NCBI GenBank assembly: GCA_913045175.1
Contig: CAJWQG010000014.1
Span: 1-64,000 of the forward strand
DNA: 64,000 nucleotides
Direction: 5' to 3'
DNA from: an uncultured Gammaproteobacteria bacterium
Lineage (GTDB): Bacteria > Pseudomonadota > Gammaproteobacteria > Pseudomonadales > Azotimanducaceae
Below the pieces are notes generated by a model, which searched no databases, was not told the origin of the DNA, and worked only from the letters and a program-made list of their open reading frames with translations. Of the stretch, positions 41,786 to 52,325 are shown one piece after another. Both the position numbers and the translations under genes were made by a program. Numbering within the stretch: the first letter of the stretch is position 1; every line of letters begins with the position of its first letter.

Positions 41786-43672
41786 ATGGCTGAGCCGCTA
41801 GCACTAAAAGACCATTCTGGAGAGAGCCGGATTTTCTTTGAACGTGCCGCAATGGGTTTCGCCGTGCTCATTGGCTTGACGCTGTTCCTCGTAGCGAGAT
41901 TTTTTTATCTCCAGATAATCCAGCATGATGTGTATGCAACTCTCTCCGATAAAAACAGGATCCAGGTCGAACCGATTCCCCCTGTGCGCGGCCTGATCTA
42001 TGACCGCAATGGCGAACTCATTGCAGACAACGTTCCATCTTTGAACTTGACCATTACCAAAGAGTTGACGGCCGATATTGAGCTGACGCTCGCTAGAATC
42101 GATGAGCTGATCGGATTATCAGAAAATGAGAAGGAAGCTTTTCATCGCCGCCTGAAGCGGCGCCAACGACCATTTGAGTCTGTCCCGATACTTTTTAAGT
42201 TATCGGCTGAAGAGCATGCACGAATAGCAGTGAACGAGTACTCACTACCTGGTGTGCAGGTTGAAGCACGGTTGGTAAGACATTACCCCAAAGGCGATTT
42301 GATGGCGCATGCCGTAGGTTCGGTGCGGCGTATCAATGAAGCAGACGCAAGGCGTCTGGATTCAGTTGCCTATTCAGGTACCAATCACATTGGAAAGATC
42401 GGCGTAGAGAAACATTACGAAAGTATTCTGCTGGGTGAGGTTGGCCATAGACGGGTGGAAACAAATGCCCGTGGTGTGGTTATGCAGGAGTTGGAAACGG
42501 TAGACCCACAGCCTGGTCAAGATCTCATACTCCACGTGGATGCTACGTTGCAACAGGCCGCAAGTGATGCATTGGCCGATCGAAGAGGGACGATAGTTGC
42601 CATTGAACCAAGTACTGGAGGTATTCTTGCGCTCGTCAGCAAACCTTCTTATGACCCAAACCTTTTTGTTGCAGGGATAGACCACAAGACCTATGCCGGT
42701 CTACTCGATTCTGTCGACCTACCGTTATTCAACCGGGCGATTCAGGGCCAGTACGAACCGGGTTCAACCATAAAACCAATCATTGGTATGGCAGGTCTGG
42801 CGACGGGTATTGTTAGTTCAGACTATGTGATTTCCGATCCGGGTTGGTTTCAGTTGCCCAACGATGAGCGTCTCTATCGCGATTGGAACTGGCGTACGGT
42901 CGGGACGGGTGGTCACGGAGAGGTCAATTTACAGAAGGCGATTTATCGGTCCTGTAATGTCTATTTCTATGAACTGGCAGTGAAATTGGGCATCAGCCGT
43001 ATTCATGAATACTTGGCGCTATTTGGCTTTGGAACCAATACTGCGCTCGACCTCCCTGAGGCAAGACCGGGGCTACTACCGTCAGCTTCCTGGAAGCGGG
43101 AAACCAGGGGGCTAGCCTGGTTCCCGGGAGACACGGTGAATATCGGGATTGGACAGGGCGATATGCTGGTTACACCTTTACAGATGGCGACTGCGGTTAT
43201 GGTCCTTGCCAACAGAGGACAGTGGCGAGCGCCGCGGATGCTGAGAGACGGTGTCGAAATCGCTGACAACTCGGTTAGGGATATTGATCTGATACCCGAT
43301 CACATCTGGGACGAGATCATTGTTTCCATGGAAAAAGTTGTACATCGCGGCAACCAGGAGTTTGGTGAAAATGGAACGGCCTGGGCTTACATCGGGCAGG
43401 ACATAGCTTACAGAATGGCCGGGAAGTCCGGAACTGCCCAGGTGGTCAGTATCAAGCAGGGCGAGGAATACGATGAAGAGGACCTTCCAGAGAGACAGAG
43501 AAAGCACGCGTGGTTTATCGCATTTGCTCCCGTGGAAGATCCACAGATTGTGCTCGCAGTTCTGGTCGAAAATGGGGGCGGGGGTAGTGAAGTTGCTGCA
43601 CCTATTGCGCGTCAGGTTCTAGACCACTACCTAGGAAAGCAGAGCTCGTTTAACGGAGTTAGTGCACGATGA
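41786..43672 (+). CDS. mrdA: Penicillin-binding protein 2
   Basis: Elongasome transpeptidase (628 residues). A membrane anchor at about residues 25-46 is followed by the pedestal domain (PPVRGLIYDRNGELIADN) and the transpeptidase domain with SxxK (GSTIKP), SxN (YRSCNVYF) and KSGT (AGKSGTAQV). It cross-links lateral-wall peptidoglycan with the RodA glycosyltransferase encoded directly after it; the genes overlap by four bases. Confidence 0.98.
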   Translation: MAEPLALKDHSGESRIFFERAAMGFAVLIGLTLFLVARFFYLQIIQHDVYATLSDKNRIQVEPIPPVRGLIYDRNGELIADNVPSLNLTITKELTADIELTLARIDELIGLSENEKEAFHRRLKRRQRPFESVPILFKLSAEEHARIAVNEYSLPGVQVEARLVRHYPKGDLMAHAVGSVRRINEADARRLDSVAYSGTNHIGKIGVEKHYESILLGEVGHRRVETNARGVVMQELETVDPQPGQDLILHVDATLQQAASDALADRRGTIVAIEPSTGGILALVSKPSYDPNLFVAGIDHKTYAGLLDSVDLPLFNRAIQGQYEPGSTIKPIIGMAGLATGIVSSDYVISDPGWFQLPNDERLYRDWNWRTVGTGGHGEVNLQKAIYRSCNVYFYELAVKLGISRIHEYLALFGFGTNTALDLPEARPGLLPSASWKRETRGLAWFPGDTVNIGIGQGDMLVTPLQMATAVMVLANRGQWRAPRMLRDGVEIADNSVRDIDLIPDHIWDEIIVSMEKVVHRGNQEFGENGTAWAYIGQDIAYRMAGKSGTAQVVSIKQGEEYDEEDLPERQRKHAWFIAFAPVEDPQIVLAVLVENGGGGSEVAAPIARQVLDHYLGKQSSFNGVSAR

Positions 43673-44808
43673 GTCAGGATTTCGTCAGGCGATTACCAGA
43701 TGCGGGATTTGTTTTTGAACGAACCACCGGAATTGGTGACAAATTTCATGTGGATTTTACGCTGTTGCTGTTACTGGCGGGCATATCGGCATACGGACTA
43801 CTGGTTCTATACAGCGCCGTCTATCCGAACGAGGCGGCGGTGATGTCACAAGTGATTAAGATCGGTGTGTCAATACTGGTGATGCTCGTGATGGCGCAGA
43901 TTGCGCCTGTCTTTTATCTAAGAATTGCACCATGGTTATTTCTAGTTGGAATCTTGCTATTGATCGCGACTCACTTTTTTGGAAGTGAGGTCAATGGATC
44001 CAAGCGTTGGCTTCGAATACCCTATGTCATAGGTTTCCAGCCCTCTGAAATTATGAAACTGGCTCTGCCCATGGTTCTTGCCTGGTATTTCCATGATCGA
44101 CACTTGCCACCTCAAAAACGCCATGTGTTCTGGGCGCTGGTTATCATAATGGTACCAACCGCCCTGATTGTTCCTCAGCCGGACCTTGGTACAGGGCTGA
44201 TTGTTTGCGCATCGGGGATTATTGTTCTGCTCCTTGCGGGTATCGCATGGCGTTTTGTTTTTGGTGCTCTGGGTCTTGCTGTATTGTCTGCGCCCGCCGT
44301 GTGGTTTTTGCTTCGGGATTATCAGCAAACCAGAATCCTTACATTATTGGACCCTGAGCGCGACCCACTTGGCGCCGGGTGGAACATCATACAGTCAAAA
44401 ACTGCGATTGGATCGGGGGGGGTGTCAGGTAAAGGTCTGTTTGAAGGAACCCAGTCGCACCTGGATTTTCTTCCGGAAAGTCAGACCGATTTTATCATCG
44501 CTGTGCTTGCGGAAGAGCTGGGTTTGTTCGGTGTGGTTGTCTTACTCATCATGTATATACTGCTAATGGGGCGGGGTATCATAATGGCTATTCAGGCGCA
44601 GGATACCTTCGGCCGTCTGCTTGCAGGAAGTATAACGTTTACTTTTTTTGCATATGTATTTGTGAATATTGGTATGGTTAGTGGCGTTCTACCCGTGGTT
44701 GGTGTTCCGCTACCTCTGGTGAGCTATGGAGGATCTTCCGTTCTTACTCTGTTTATGGGATTTGGAGTTTTGATGTCAATCCATACTCATCGAAGGATCA
44801 TGTTGTAA
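43669..44808 (+). CDS. rodA: Rod shape-determining peptidoglycan glycosyltransferase RodA
   Basis: SEDS-family polymerase (379 residues) with ten hydrophobic segments that makes glycan strands in the elongasome with PBP2. The catalytic Asp is in VPQPDLGTG, and the family motifs GSGGVSGKGLFEGTQ, LDFLPESQTDFI and PLVSYGGSSVL are intact. ATGA overlap with mrdA indicates coupling. Confidence 0.97.
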   Translation: MSQDFVRRLPDAGFVFERTTGIGDKFHVDFTLLLLLAGISAYGLLVLYSAVYPNEAAVMSQVIKIGVSILVMLVMAQIAPVFYLRIAPWLFLVGILLLIATHFFGSEVNGSKRWLRIPYVIGFQPSEIMKLALPMVLAWYFHDRHLPPQKRHVFWALVIIMVPTALIVPQPDLGTGLIVCASGIIVLLLAGIAWRFVFGALGLAVLSAPAVWFLLRDYQQTRILTLLDPERDPLGAGWNIIQSKTAIGSGGVSGKGLFEGTQSHLDFLPESQTDFIIAVLAEELGLFGVVVLLIMYILLMGRGIIMAIQAQDTFGRLLAGSITFTFFAYVFVNIGMVSGVLPVVGVPLPLVSYGGSSVLTLFMGFGVLMSIHTHRRIML

Positions 44809-44820
44809 GGAGTTCAATTG

Positions 44821-45810
44821 GTGTTTTTACGAATAACATTATTGGTCGTGTTGATGACGCATGGGTTCTCCGCGTTGGCGGAGAACTACGCGGATCGTGA
44901 CGACGTTAGGGAGTTTGCAGACGAATTGGCGGAACTGGGAAGTTTTACGCCCAGCGGCATACTCACTGTTTTCCGCAAGGCAGAGTACAAACAAAATATT
45001 ATTGATGCGATTTCCAGACCGGCGGAAAGAACCCTAGAATGGGATGAATACCAGGACATCTTCTTAACTCGGTCGCGTGTCTCAGATGGTCGAAAATTTA
45101 TGGAGACTCATCAGAAAGCGCTGAGTCGTGCACGGAAACAGTTCGGCGTACCTCCTGTCATCATCACGGCAGTTATTGGCGTTGAGACCATGTATGGTCG
45201 CTATCGTGGTAACTACAGAGTACTAGATGCGCTTACAACACTTGCCTTTGATTACCCAAGACGGGCAAGTTTTTTCCGTAAAGAACTGCGTGAATTCTTT
45301 ATTCTCGTTCAAGAAGAGAAACAGGTAATAACTGAACTCAAAGGGTCCTACGCTGGTGCGATGGGCTACGGACAGTTCATACCCAGTAGTTATCGGCGTT
45401 ACGCTGTAGATTTCGATGACGATGGTGTGCGGGACATATGGGATAACCCGGTCGATGCCATTGGTAGTGTTGCTAATTATTTTTCAGAGCATGGTTGGCA
45501 GGAAGGCCAGATAGCTGTGCAGATAGAAGCTGACGATATAGAGGAATCGGTGTTCAATGTGTCATTGCGACCCAGTAGTACCGTTGGTGAAATGCGAACC
45601 CTTGGCGTTAAAGTAAACGCTGAACCGGAAGCGTCTGTATCGCCGATGAAACTACTCGGTAAGGAAGGGGCGGAGTATTGGTTAGGATTTAACAATTTCT
45701 ACGTCATTACCCGTTACAACCATAGCAAACTGTACGCCATGGCAGTTTTTCAGCTGAGCGAGGCTTTACGCGATTCCTTGAACGACCAGATTGTTGGTTC
45801 CTATCGTTAA
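44821..45810 (+). CDS. mltB: Membrane-bound lytic murein transglycosylase B
   Basis: A GH103 lytic transglycosylase (329 residues) that cuts peptidoglycan with formation of anhydro-muropeptides. The N-terminus is a signal peptide ending near FSALAEN and has no lipobox, so it is likely periplasmic rather than a lipoprotein. The catalytic Glu is in GVETMYGRY; GAMGYGQFIPSSY follows. I chose GTG 44821, eight bases after SD AAGGAG; TTG 44818 is possible. Confidence 0.94.
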   Translation: MFLRITLLVVLMTHGFSALAENYADRDDVREFADELAELGSFTPSGILTVFRKAEYKQNIIDAISRPAERTLEWDEYQDIFLTRSRVSDGRKFMETHQKALSRARKQFGVPPVIITAVIGVETMYGRYRGNYRVLDALTTLAFDYPRRASFFRKELREFFILVQEEKQVITELKGSYAGAMGYGQFIPSSYRRYAVDFDDDGVRDIWDNPVDAIGSVANYFSEHGWQEGQIAVQIEADDIEESVFNVSLRPSSTVGEMRTLGVKVNAEPEASVSPMKLLGKEGAEYWLGFNNFYVITRYNHSKLYAMAVFQLSEALRDSLNDQIVGSYR

Positions 45811-45856
45811 CCGTCGATCGTTGAGCGTTCGATTGACCACCCTACGATTGCATTCT

Positions 45857-46585
45857 ATGCGCGCGCGGACATCGAAGGTGTTAGTCATGTTCGCAATCGT
45901 GACTTTCGTATTGGGCGGGTGCGAGGCGGTGCCAGTGACGCCCCGTGAACCGGGGACGTACGAGGTTTTTGGCAAAACATATCGTGTTATGGAGGAAAGT
46001 CAGGGGTATCTCGAAATTGGTATCGCCTCCTGGTACGGCACGAAATTCCATGGCCGGTTGACGGCAAATGGCGAGACCTATGATATGTATGGATTGTCTG
46101 CTGCGCACAAGTCGCTACCACTACCGACATTCGTTAAGGTAACGAATCTGGATAATGGCAAGAGTGTGGAGCTTCGCGTGAATGATCGGGGCCCCTTTCA
46201 TGAGGATCGGGTGATAGATTTATCCTGGGCCGCGGCCAGACAGCTTGAATTTGACCACCAGGGAACTGCACGGGTGGTTGTGGAAGCATTAGACGAGATC
46301 AACTATCCAGACAGGGTGAACACCGCTTCCTATAGTAGTTACTATCTTCAGGTGGGTGCCTTTTCCCAGGCAGATGGGGCGATGTCCCTGTTATCCGCAA
46401 TCCAGCAGCTTATGAATATGAATGGTTATGAATTCGATGTTCGAACTCTGGTTAGTGAGATTGAAACCGGTGTGCTACATAAGGTTTGGATAGGCCCGAT
46501 TCATAATGAGCTGTATGAGCATGAACTGACGGTTATTATTGAGGCCGCTGGTATGGGTAGTCCACTCAAAGTCGAGGTCGATTGA
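45857..46585 (+). CDS. rlpA: Septal ring/rare lipoprotein A, RlpA
   Basis: A lipoprotein of about 242 residues: signal peptide with lipobox VLGGC, a double-psi beta-barrel domain (GIASWYGTKFHG, ANGE, RVNDRGPF), and a C-terminal SPOR domain starting YYLQVGAFSQ that binds denuded glycans. In Pseudomonas RlpA cleaves denuded strands. The start at ATG 45857 gives a normal signal peptide but has no clear SD; an in-frame TTG at 45791 lies within mltB. The stop overlaps the next reading frame. Confidence 0.93.
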   Translation: MRARTSKVLVMFAIVTFVLGGCEAVPVTPREPGTYEVFGKTYRVMEESQGYLEIGIASWYGTKFHGRLTANGETYDMYGLSAAHKSLPLPTFVKVTNLDNGKSVELRVNDRGPFHEDRVIDLSWAAARQLEFDHQGTARVVVEALDEINYPDRVNTASYSSYYLQVGAFSQADGAMSLLSAIQQLMNMNGYEFDVRTLVSEIETGVLHKVWIGPIHNELYEHELTVIIEAAGMGSPLKVEVD

Positions 46586-46614
46586 ACCATAGATTGTATA
46601 AAGGAATTTCCAAC

Positions 46615-47787
46615 ATGCTGATTCGGTTTTTGGCGATGGCGGCTATATCTCTTTGGCTGTCAGTAGCTGGTGCTGCAAGTGATCCGATTATTCCGGCTCC
46701 ACCACAATTGGCAGCGAGCGCCTATCTATTAATGGACGCGCGTACAGGTAAGATTCTTGTAGATCACAATAGTGGTCAAAGGTTACCGCCTGCTAGTCTC
46801 ACCAAAATAATGACGAGCTATGTCAGTGCGTTTGAGCTGCAGAAGGGTACGATCAGTTTAAGCGACGAGGTTCCCATAAGCGTCAAGGCTTGGCGTATGA
46901 AAGGGTCGCTCATGTTCATTCAGGAAGGAACTAAGGTAAGACTTGAAGATATTCTGCGCGGAATAATCATCCAGTCAGGCAATGACGCCAGTGTAGCGAT
47001 CGCGGAACACATTGCCGGATCCGAAGATTCTTTTGCCGATTTGATGAATCAACACGCGTTGCGTTTGGGTATGTTTGACACGAATTTTGTTAACTCGACC
47101 GGCTGGCCTCACGAAGACCACTATACGTCTGCGAGAGATCTCGCGAAGTTGACCGGGGTGTTGATCGAGCGCTTTCCTGAGCATTATCAGATCTATTCAG
47201 AGAAGACCTTCGCATACAACGAAATCTCGCAACGTAATCGAAACAAGTTGTTGTTCCGTGATAAGACGGCAGATGGCGTAAAAACTGGACACACTGAAGC
47301 GGCGGGTTACTGTCTGGTTGCCTCTGCTTTACGCAATGGAATGCGGTTGATTGCGGTGGTAATGGGAGCGTCCTCTGAGTCGGCCAGGGCGACAGAGAGT
47401 CAGAAACTATTAACGTACGGATTTCGCTACTATGAGACTGTTGGGCTCTATACCGGAGATGAATCTCTGCGCAAGGTGCGAGTGTGGGGTGGTAAGCACA
47501 GCAGCATTAACCTTGGCCTTGCCGAAGACGTTGTGGTGACAATTGCTCGCGGGGCACGCGATAATCTTACCGCGAACCTGGAAATAGATTCTGAGATACA
47601 TGCACCACTGAAGAAAGGGCAGGAGCTGGGTAGCTTGACAGTGACAGTAGGCTCAAATGAACCCGTGAAACGCCCCCTTGTGGCGTTGAATTCAGTGGAG
47701 GAGGCAGGTTTTTTCAGTCGTTTGTGGGATACCATTAACCTGTTCTTTCTTAAGATCTTTGGTGGGGATCCGTTAAGGATCGAATAA
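46615..47787 (+). CDS. dacA: D-alanyl-D-alanine carboxypeptidase (PBP5/6 type)
   Basis: Removes terminal D-Ala from peptidoglycan stem peptides (390 residues). Signal peptide to about residue 22 (VAGAA), SxxK as SLTK near residue 66, SxN as SGND, and KTG in DGVKTGHTEAAG. The C-terminus ends in an amphipathic segment (RLWDTINLFFLKIFG) that anchors such enzymes to the inner membrane. ATG 46615 follows SD AAAGGAA. Confidence 0.97.
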   Translation: MLIRFLAMAAISLWLSVAGAASDPIIPAPPQLAASAYLLMDARTGKILVDHNSGQRLPPASLTKIMTSYVSAFELQKGTISLSDEVPISVKAWRMKGSLMFIQEGTKVRLEDILRGIIIQSGNDASVAIAEHIAGSEDSFADLMNQHALRLGMFDTNFVNSTGWPHEDHYTSARDLAKLTGVLIERFPEHYQIYSEKTFAYNEISQRNRNKLLFRDKTADGVKTGHTEAAGYCLVASALRNGMRLIAVVMGASSESARATESQKLLTYGFRYYETVGLYTGDESLRKVRVWGGKHSSINLGLAEDVVVTIARGARDNLTANLEIDSEIHAPLKKGQELGSLTVTVGSNEPVKRPLVALNSVEEAGFFSRLWDTINLFFLKIFGGDPLRIE

Positions 47788-47798
47788 GGGAAATTCCA

Positions 47799-48059
47799 AT
47801 GCAGGAACCAAAAATTGAGTTTCCATGCGACTATCCGATTAAGGTAATAGGTACATCATCGCCTGATTTCCTGGCAACAGTGCTGGCTGTAGTGCAGAAA
47901 TACGATCCCACCATGGCGCTTGATAAGACTAAGGAACGCGTTAGTCGAGAAGGGAAATACACGTCTGTTACGCTACTCTTTTGGGCAACGGGTGAAAGTC
48001 AACTTAAGGTAATGTTTACTGAGCTAAAGCAGTGTGGTGACGTTCACATGGTGCTTTGA
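47799..48059 (+). CDS. ybeD: YbeD-family protein (DUF493)
   Basis: An 86-residue protein of the YbeD family, with an ACT-like small fold. Family features: a beginning with IEFPCDYPIKVIG and the end CGDVHMVL. It always lies between dacA and lipB in this neighbourhood. The precise function is not established; a role linked to lipoate protein formation has been suggested from gene order alone. Confidence 0.93.
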   Translation: MQEPKIEFPCDYPIKVIGTSSPDFLATVLAVVQKYDPTMALDKTKERVSREGKYTSVTLLFWATGESQLKVMFTELKQCGDVHMVL

Positions 48060-48064
48060 ACATT

Positions 48065-48709
48065 ATGTCTGAACCGTTGGTAGTCAGGTTGCTTGGTAGA
48101 CAATCATATGAGTCGACCTGGTCTGATATGAAGAGGTTCACTCGGCAACGTTCTCCGTTTATTACTGACGAACTTTGGTTGTTGGAGCATCCGCCGGTCT
48201 ACACCCTTGGTCAGGCTGGCAAAGAGATGCACATACTCGACGCCGGGGATATTGAAGTTGTGCGTTGTGACCGGGGAGGGCAAGTCACATATCATGGTCC
48301 TGGTCAGTTAGTAGGCTATCTGATGGCAGATATTGGGCGCCAGCATATTGGAATAAAAGAGCTGGTATGCAGGATAGAAAAAGCACTCGTAGGTGTGATG
48401 TCGCGAGTGAACATAGAGGCATATGCGAATCCGGATGCGCATGGTGTCTATGTGGCAGATAAGAAGATTGCCGCGCTGGGCCTTCGAGTGCGCAAAGGGT
48501 GTACATATCATGGGTTCAGTCTTAATGTGGATATGGATCTTGAACCTTTTTCGCGTATCAATCCTTGTGGTTATGCTGGGCTGGAAGTCACTGATATGGT
48601 TACAGAGGGTGGTGTCTTTGGGAACGAGCGACTAGAGGACATTGTGGTTCAAGAGTTAATCCAGACGTTTGGATATGTCTTAGATGAAAAGCAACGGTTG
48701 GTGATCTGA
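48065..48709 (+). CDS. lipB: Octanoyltransferase LipB
   Basis: Transfers octanoyl from acyl carrier protein to lipoyl domains (214 residues). Contains [18 protein letters not shown] and the nucleophile Cys in [10 protein letters not shown], with the partner Lys in [12 protein letters not shown] prefer ATG 48065; TTG 48056 overlaps the ybeD stop. lipA begins two bases after its stop. Confidence 0.96.
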   Translation: MSEPLVVRLLGRQSYESTWSDMKRFTRQRSPFITDELWLLEHPPVYTLGQAGKEMHILDAGDIEVVRCDRGGQVTYHGPGQLVGYLMADIGRQHIGIKELVCRIEKALVGVMSRVNIEAYANPDAHGVYVADKKIAALGLRVRKGCTYHGFSLNVDMDLEPFSRINPCGYAGLEVTDMVTEGGVFGNERLEDIVVQELIQTFGYVLDEKQRLVI

Positions 48710-48710
48710 A

Positions 48711-49664
48711 ATGTCGACAAGACAAAGACTAGTGCAGGGTGAAAAGTTACGTGGCGCAGAAAAAGTAAAGCGCATACCTGTCAAAGTTATTCCTACGGAG
48801 AAAATGCCCCGCAAGCCAGACTGGATTAGAATTAGAGTCCCGGCGACGCCTCGTATTGCGGAGATAAAGCAGATACTTCGGGACCGAAAACTCGCGTCGG
48901 TCTGTGAAGAGGCCAGTTGCCCGAATTTACCGGAATGTTTTTCTCACGGTACTGCGACCTTTATGATCATGGGAGAAATCTGCACGCGGCGTTGTCCGTT
49001 TTGCGATGTCGCCCATGGGAAACCTAACGAGTTGGATGTTGATGAGCCACGTAATCTCGCTGACGCGATTGCTGAGATGCGACTAAGCTATGTCGTCGTA
49101 ACGTCAGTAGACCGTGACGATCTCAAAGATAGTGGTGCTGGTCACTTCGCGGCTTGTATTGATGCCATTAGAGAGAGGACGCCCGATGTTCGCCTCGAGG
49201 TGCTGGTGCCAGATTTCCGCGGCAGAATGGAAATCGCCCTGGATAAATTGACCGCGACCAGACCGGACGTTTTCAATCACAACCTGGAGACTGTTCCAAG
49301 GTTATACAAGAAAGCTCGCCCCGGCGCTGACTACGAATGGTCTCTCATGCTTCTTCAACGTTATAAGGAGAAGAACCCGGATATCATGACCAAGTCGGGT
49401 CTAATGCTCGGCCTCGGTGAAAGTATCGAGGAGATCAAAGCAGTCCTCGTTGACTTGAAAGCACATCAGGTGGATATGGTAACGCTCGGTCAGTATCTCC
49501 AGCCAAGCAGGGATCATCTGGCGGTAGAGAGATTTGTCCACCCGGCTGAGTTTGATGCCTTGCGCGAGTATGCGGAACAATTAGGCTTCAAAGCAGTAGC
49601 GAGCGGACCGATGGTTCGATCGTCCTACCACGCTGATCTGCAGGCCCGCTTTATAGAAGAATAG
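48711..49664 (+). CDS. lipA: Lipoyl synthase LipA
   Basis: Radical-SAM enzyme (317 residues) that inserts sulfur into octanoyl-lysine. The radical-SAM cluster motif is CTRRCPFCD, and the auxiliary cluster ligands lie in [12 protein letters not shown]. The sulfur-donor Arg-Ser-Ser motif near the C-terminus reads VRSSYHA. Works after LipB. The stop lies 14 bases from the end of the convergent moeB. Confidence 0.97.
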   Translation: MSTRQRLVQGEKLRGAEKVKRIPVKVIPTEKMPRKPDWIRIRVPATPRIAEIKQILRDRKLASVCEEASCPNLPECFSHGTATFMIMGEICTRRCPFCDVAHGKPNELDVDEPRNLADAIAEMRLSYVVVTSVDRDDLKDSGAGHFAACIDAIRERTPDVRLEVLVPDFRGRMEIALDKLTATRPDVFNHNLETVPRLYKKARPGADYEWSLMLLQRYKEKNPDIMTKSGLMLGLGESIEEIKAVLVDLKAHQVDMVTLGQYLQPSRDHLAVERFVHPAEFDALREYAEQLGFKAVASGPMVRSSYHADLQARFIEE

Positions 49665-49682
49665 CTATAGATAAATAGCTAT
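49661..49682. terminator. Possible bidirectional hairpin between lipA and moeB
   Basis: ATAGCTAT (49661-49668) is repeated at 49675-49682 with a six-base loop; being self-complementary, it forms an 8-bp stem read from either strand. It spans both convergent stop codons. The stem is AT-rich and without a long T run, so terminator function is only suggested. Confidence 0.35.
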
Positions 49683-50431
49683 GGCGACCCGGTACCACAA
49701 GTTGGACATTTCGGGTTCTTCTTAAGTCTAAGCTTTTTCCAGTCCATGTATTTGGCGTCAAAAACCAGTAGGTAACCTGCGAGACTTTCTCCAAACCCGA
49801 CGATGAGCTTGATTGCTTCTGTGGCTTGTAGCGTGCCAATGACGCCAACAACTGGCGCCGCAACGCCGTTCTCTGCGCAGTTAAGTGCCCCTTCTTCCGC
49901 TGTGTCATAGAGGCAGCGGTAACAAGGTGCCGATTCTATACGTGGATCATAGACCAGTAGCTGACCTTCGAGTCTTATTGCAGCGCCGCTTACCAATGGT
50001 GTTTCGGTCGCTACACAGTGTTCGTTGATTTCGAAACGAATGGTGAAATTATCTGTGCAATCTACGACTACGTCTGCCTGCTCGACCTCACCGCGTAGGA
50101 CTTCCGAACTCAATTTGGTTGAGATGCAAGTTACCTGTACCTCGGGATTGAGTGCTTCAATGGTCGCGTTGGCGGAGTCGACTTTGTTTATGCCTACCCG
50201 AGCGGTCGTGTGAGCGATCTGGCGCTGTAGATTACTAAGATCCACCTGATCAAAGTCAGCCAATACCAGGTGACCCACACCAGCTGCAGCCAGATACATG
50301 GCGACAGGACATCCGAGGCCTCCGAGTCCGACAATAAGAACCTGGGAGTTAAGCATACGTTCCTGACCTTCTACCTCAATTTCGGGCAGCATGATCTGTC
50401 GGCTATATCTTAGTAATTCCTCGTCATTCAT
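49679..50431 (-). CDS. moeB: Molybdopterin-synthase adenylyltransferase MoeB / ThiF-type E1 enzyme
   Basis: A 250-residue E1-like enzyme that adenylates the C-terminus of a small sulfur carrier (MoaD or ThiS). The nucleotide loop is GLGGLGCPVA, with the Arg finger in NLQRQ and DCTDNF. Zinc ligands are CYRC and CPTC. No rhodanese domain. In Pseudomonas the gene is called moeB and closes the hemA-prfA-prmC operon, as here. No moaD or thiS is in the window, so MoeB or ThiF cannot be separated by context. Confidence 0.9.
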   Translation of the reverse strand: MNDEELLRYSRQIMLPEIEVEGQERMLNSQVLIVGLGGLGCPVAMYLAAAGVGHLVLADFDQVDLSNLQRQIAHTTARVGINKVDSANATIEALNPEVQVTCISTKLSSEVLRGEVEQADVVVDCTDNFTIRFEINEHCVATETPLVSGAAIRLEGQLLVYDPRIESAPCYRCLYDTAEEGALNCAENGVAAPVVGVIGTLQATEAIKLIVGFGESLAGYLLVFDAKYMDWKKLRLKKNPKCPTCGTGSP

Positions 50432-51243
50432 CCTAACTGCGCAGAAATCGCCCTCGGGGTTTGGTTAAGGTCGCTATAGGTTTCTATATGGGTGAATCCA
50501 TGGTTGTGCAAGCGTTTGCACAACGCATCCTGTTGGTTGTAGCCGTGTTCCAACAACAGCGTACCCCCATCAGCCAGGAGATCACGCGCCTCCTTGATTA
50601 CTGTATGGAGATCATGGAGCCCTTTACAGGGGGATACCAGCGCAGAGGAAGGCTCGAAGACTAGCGCAGAAAGATGTTCATCTCCTGGCTCTATATATGG
50701 GGGATTGCAGATAATCAGTTCCACACTGCGCGGCTTGATGGCTTCACCCCAGTTGCCCTGGAAGAATCTAATGTTTGGCGTTCCTTGTGCATTACGTTTG
50801 GCGACTGCCAGAGAGCTTGCGCTTAGATCGCTTGCGATCACTTGCCAGGCGGGTCGTTCGTTAGCCAGTGATATGGCGATCGCGCCGCAGCCGGTACCCA
50901 GATCCAGGACAGTCTTCGTCGTGTCAGGAAATGCAGCCAGAGCGGTCTCTACCAATAGTTCTGTCTCGGGTCGGGGAATTAGTGTTGCCTTGTTTACCGC
51001 GAAACGATGTTTCCAAAAATCCTTGTGGCCGAGAATGTAGGCGACAGGCTCTCCGTGAATTCGTCGCTCCAGTCGCTTTTCGTAGACCGAGTTTGCTAAT
51101 TCACATACAGAGTCCTGATCATGTCCAATCACCCAGCTTCTCGTTTTGCCAAGAACATGCGCGAGTATGAGTTGGCGTTCAAGGAGCGGTGTTTCAGGTG
51201 CCGATGCTAGAAGTTCATGGATTGTGATCTCAGTTGCCATCAT
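50428..51243 (-). CDS. prmC: Release factor glutamine methyltransferase PrmC
   Basis: Methylates the Gln of the GGQ motif in RF1 and RF2 (271 residues). SAM motif [14 protein letters not shown] and catalytic NPPY ([10 protein letters not shown]) are present; the N-terminal helical domain ends with [14 protein letters not shown]. It overlaps its substrate's gene prfA upstream and moeB downstream by a few bases, so the four genes form one operon. Confidence 0.97.
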   Translation of the reverse strand: MMATEITIHELLASAPETPLLERQLILAHVLGKTRSWVIGHDQDSVCELANSVYEKRLERRIHGEPVAYILGHKDFWKHRFAVNKATLIPRPETELLVETALAAFPDTTKTVLDLGTGCGAIAISLANERPAWQVIASDLSASSLAVAKRNAQGTPNIRFFQGNWGEAIKPRSVELIICNPPYIEPGDEHLSALVFEPSSALVSPCKGLHDLHTVIKEARDLLADGGTLLLEHGYNQQDALCKRLHNHGFTHIETYSDLNQTPRAISAQLG

Positions 51244-52324
51244 CGAATCCCAGGCTTCTAAGTTGATCTGCCTGATGCTCTTGTACTAATTGATCAATGA
51301 TTGGTTCCAGCTCACCTGCGATGGTTTGAGGTAATCTGTGTAGTGTCAGATTGATACGATGGTCGGTCACGCGACCATCTGGAAAATTATAGGTGCGTAT
51401 TTTTTCGGAGCGATCACCAGAACCGACGAGATTTCGTCTTGTTTCCGCCTGTTCCGCCGTTTGCTCACGTTGTGCCTGTTCCAGCAGTTTGGCTTGTAGC
51501 AGACTCATCGCGCGAGCTTTGTTCTTATGCTGAGAACGTTCGTCCTGGCATTCAACGACGATACCGGTCGGAATGTGCGTCAGTCGGACAGCGGAATCAG
51601 TTTTATTGACATGCTGACCACCGGCGCCGGATGCGCGAAAGGTGTCGACACGCAGGTCGCTCTTGTTGATTTCAATTTCATCAATACCCTCGATCTCGGG
51701 TAACACAGCAACCGTACATGCTGACGTATGTATCCGACCCTGTGACTCTGTTTGTGGAACTCGCTGTACGCGGTGAGCACCAGATTCAAATTTCAGATTC
51801 GCGTATACTTCCTTTCCGGTAATGCGGGCGATGACTTCTTTGTAGCCTCCGTGCTCCCCCAACCGCTCATTGAGAACCTCGACCTGCCACCGCTTTGTTT
51901 CCGCAAAGCGGCTATACATTCGAAACAAGTCACCCGCGAAGATAGCTGCTTCATCTCCACCGGTACCGGCGCGTACTTCAAGGAATATATTGTGTGAGTC
52001 GTTCGGGTCCGTTGGAATCAGTAGATGCTGAACATTAACTTCAATCTCTGCAAGTGAAGCTTCCAGTTGATCGGCTTCTTCGCTGGCCATGGCGCTAATG
52101 TCGGGATCGTCGTCCTGCACCATCTGCCTTGCTTCTTCGAGTTCCGTAGACTGCTGTTGCCATTGCCTGTAGGCGAGAACAACCGGTTCAATTTCAGCAT
52201 ATTCCTTGGCATAGGCGCGAAACAGGTCCTGGTTGGCGATTGTATCGTTGTCGCTAAGCAGGGCGCCAAGTTCTTCATAGCGCTCAATGAGTTGTTCCAG
52301 TTTGATTTGAAGTGAAGGATTCAT
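51230..52324 (-). CDS. prfA: Peptide chain release factor 1
   Basis: RF1 (364 residues) terminates at UAA and UAG. The codon-recognition loop has the PxT form (RVPQTES; E. coli PAT) and the catalytic GGQ lies in SGAGGQHVN, the Gln being the PrmC target. I chose ATG 52324, which directly follows the hemA stop; an upstream in-frame GTG-type start at 52345 lies inside hemA. Confidence 0.97.
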   Translation of the reverse strand: MNPSLQIKLEQLIERYEELGALLSDNDTIANQDLFRAYAKEYAEIEPVVLAYRQWQQQSTELEEARQMVQDDDPDISAMASEEADQLEASLAEIEVNVQHLLIPTDPNDSHNIFLEVRAGTGGDEAAIFAGDLFRMYSRFAETKRWQVEVLNERLGEHGGYKEVIARITGKEVYANLKFESGAHRVQRVPQTESQGRIHTSACTVAVLPEIEGIDEIEINKSDLRVDTFRASGAGGQHVNKTDSAVRLTHIPTGIVVECQDERSQHKNKARAMSLLQAKLLEQAQREQTAEQAETRRNLVGSGDRSEKIRTYNFPDGRVTDHRINLTLHRLPQTIAGELEPIIDQLVQEHQADQLRSLGFDDGN

Positions 52325-52325
52325 C

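Noticed and set aside
51650-51720. PQT in place of PAT in the RF1 codon-recognition loop
   Set aside because: The middle residue of the PxT motif varies among RF1 proteins; the P and T that matter are present.
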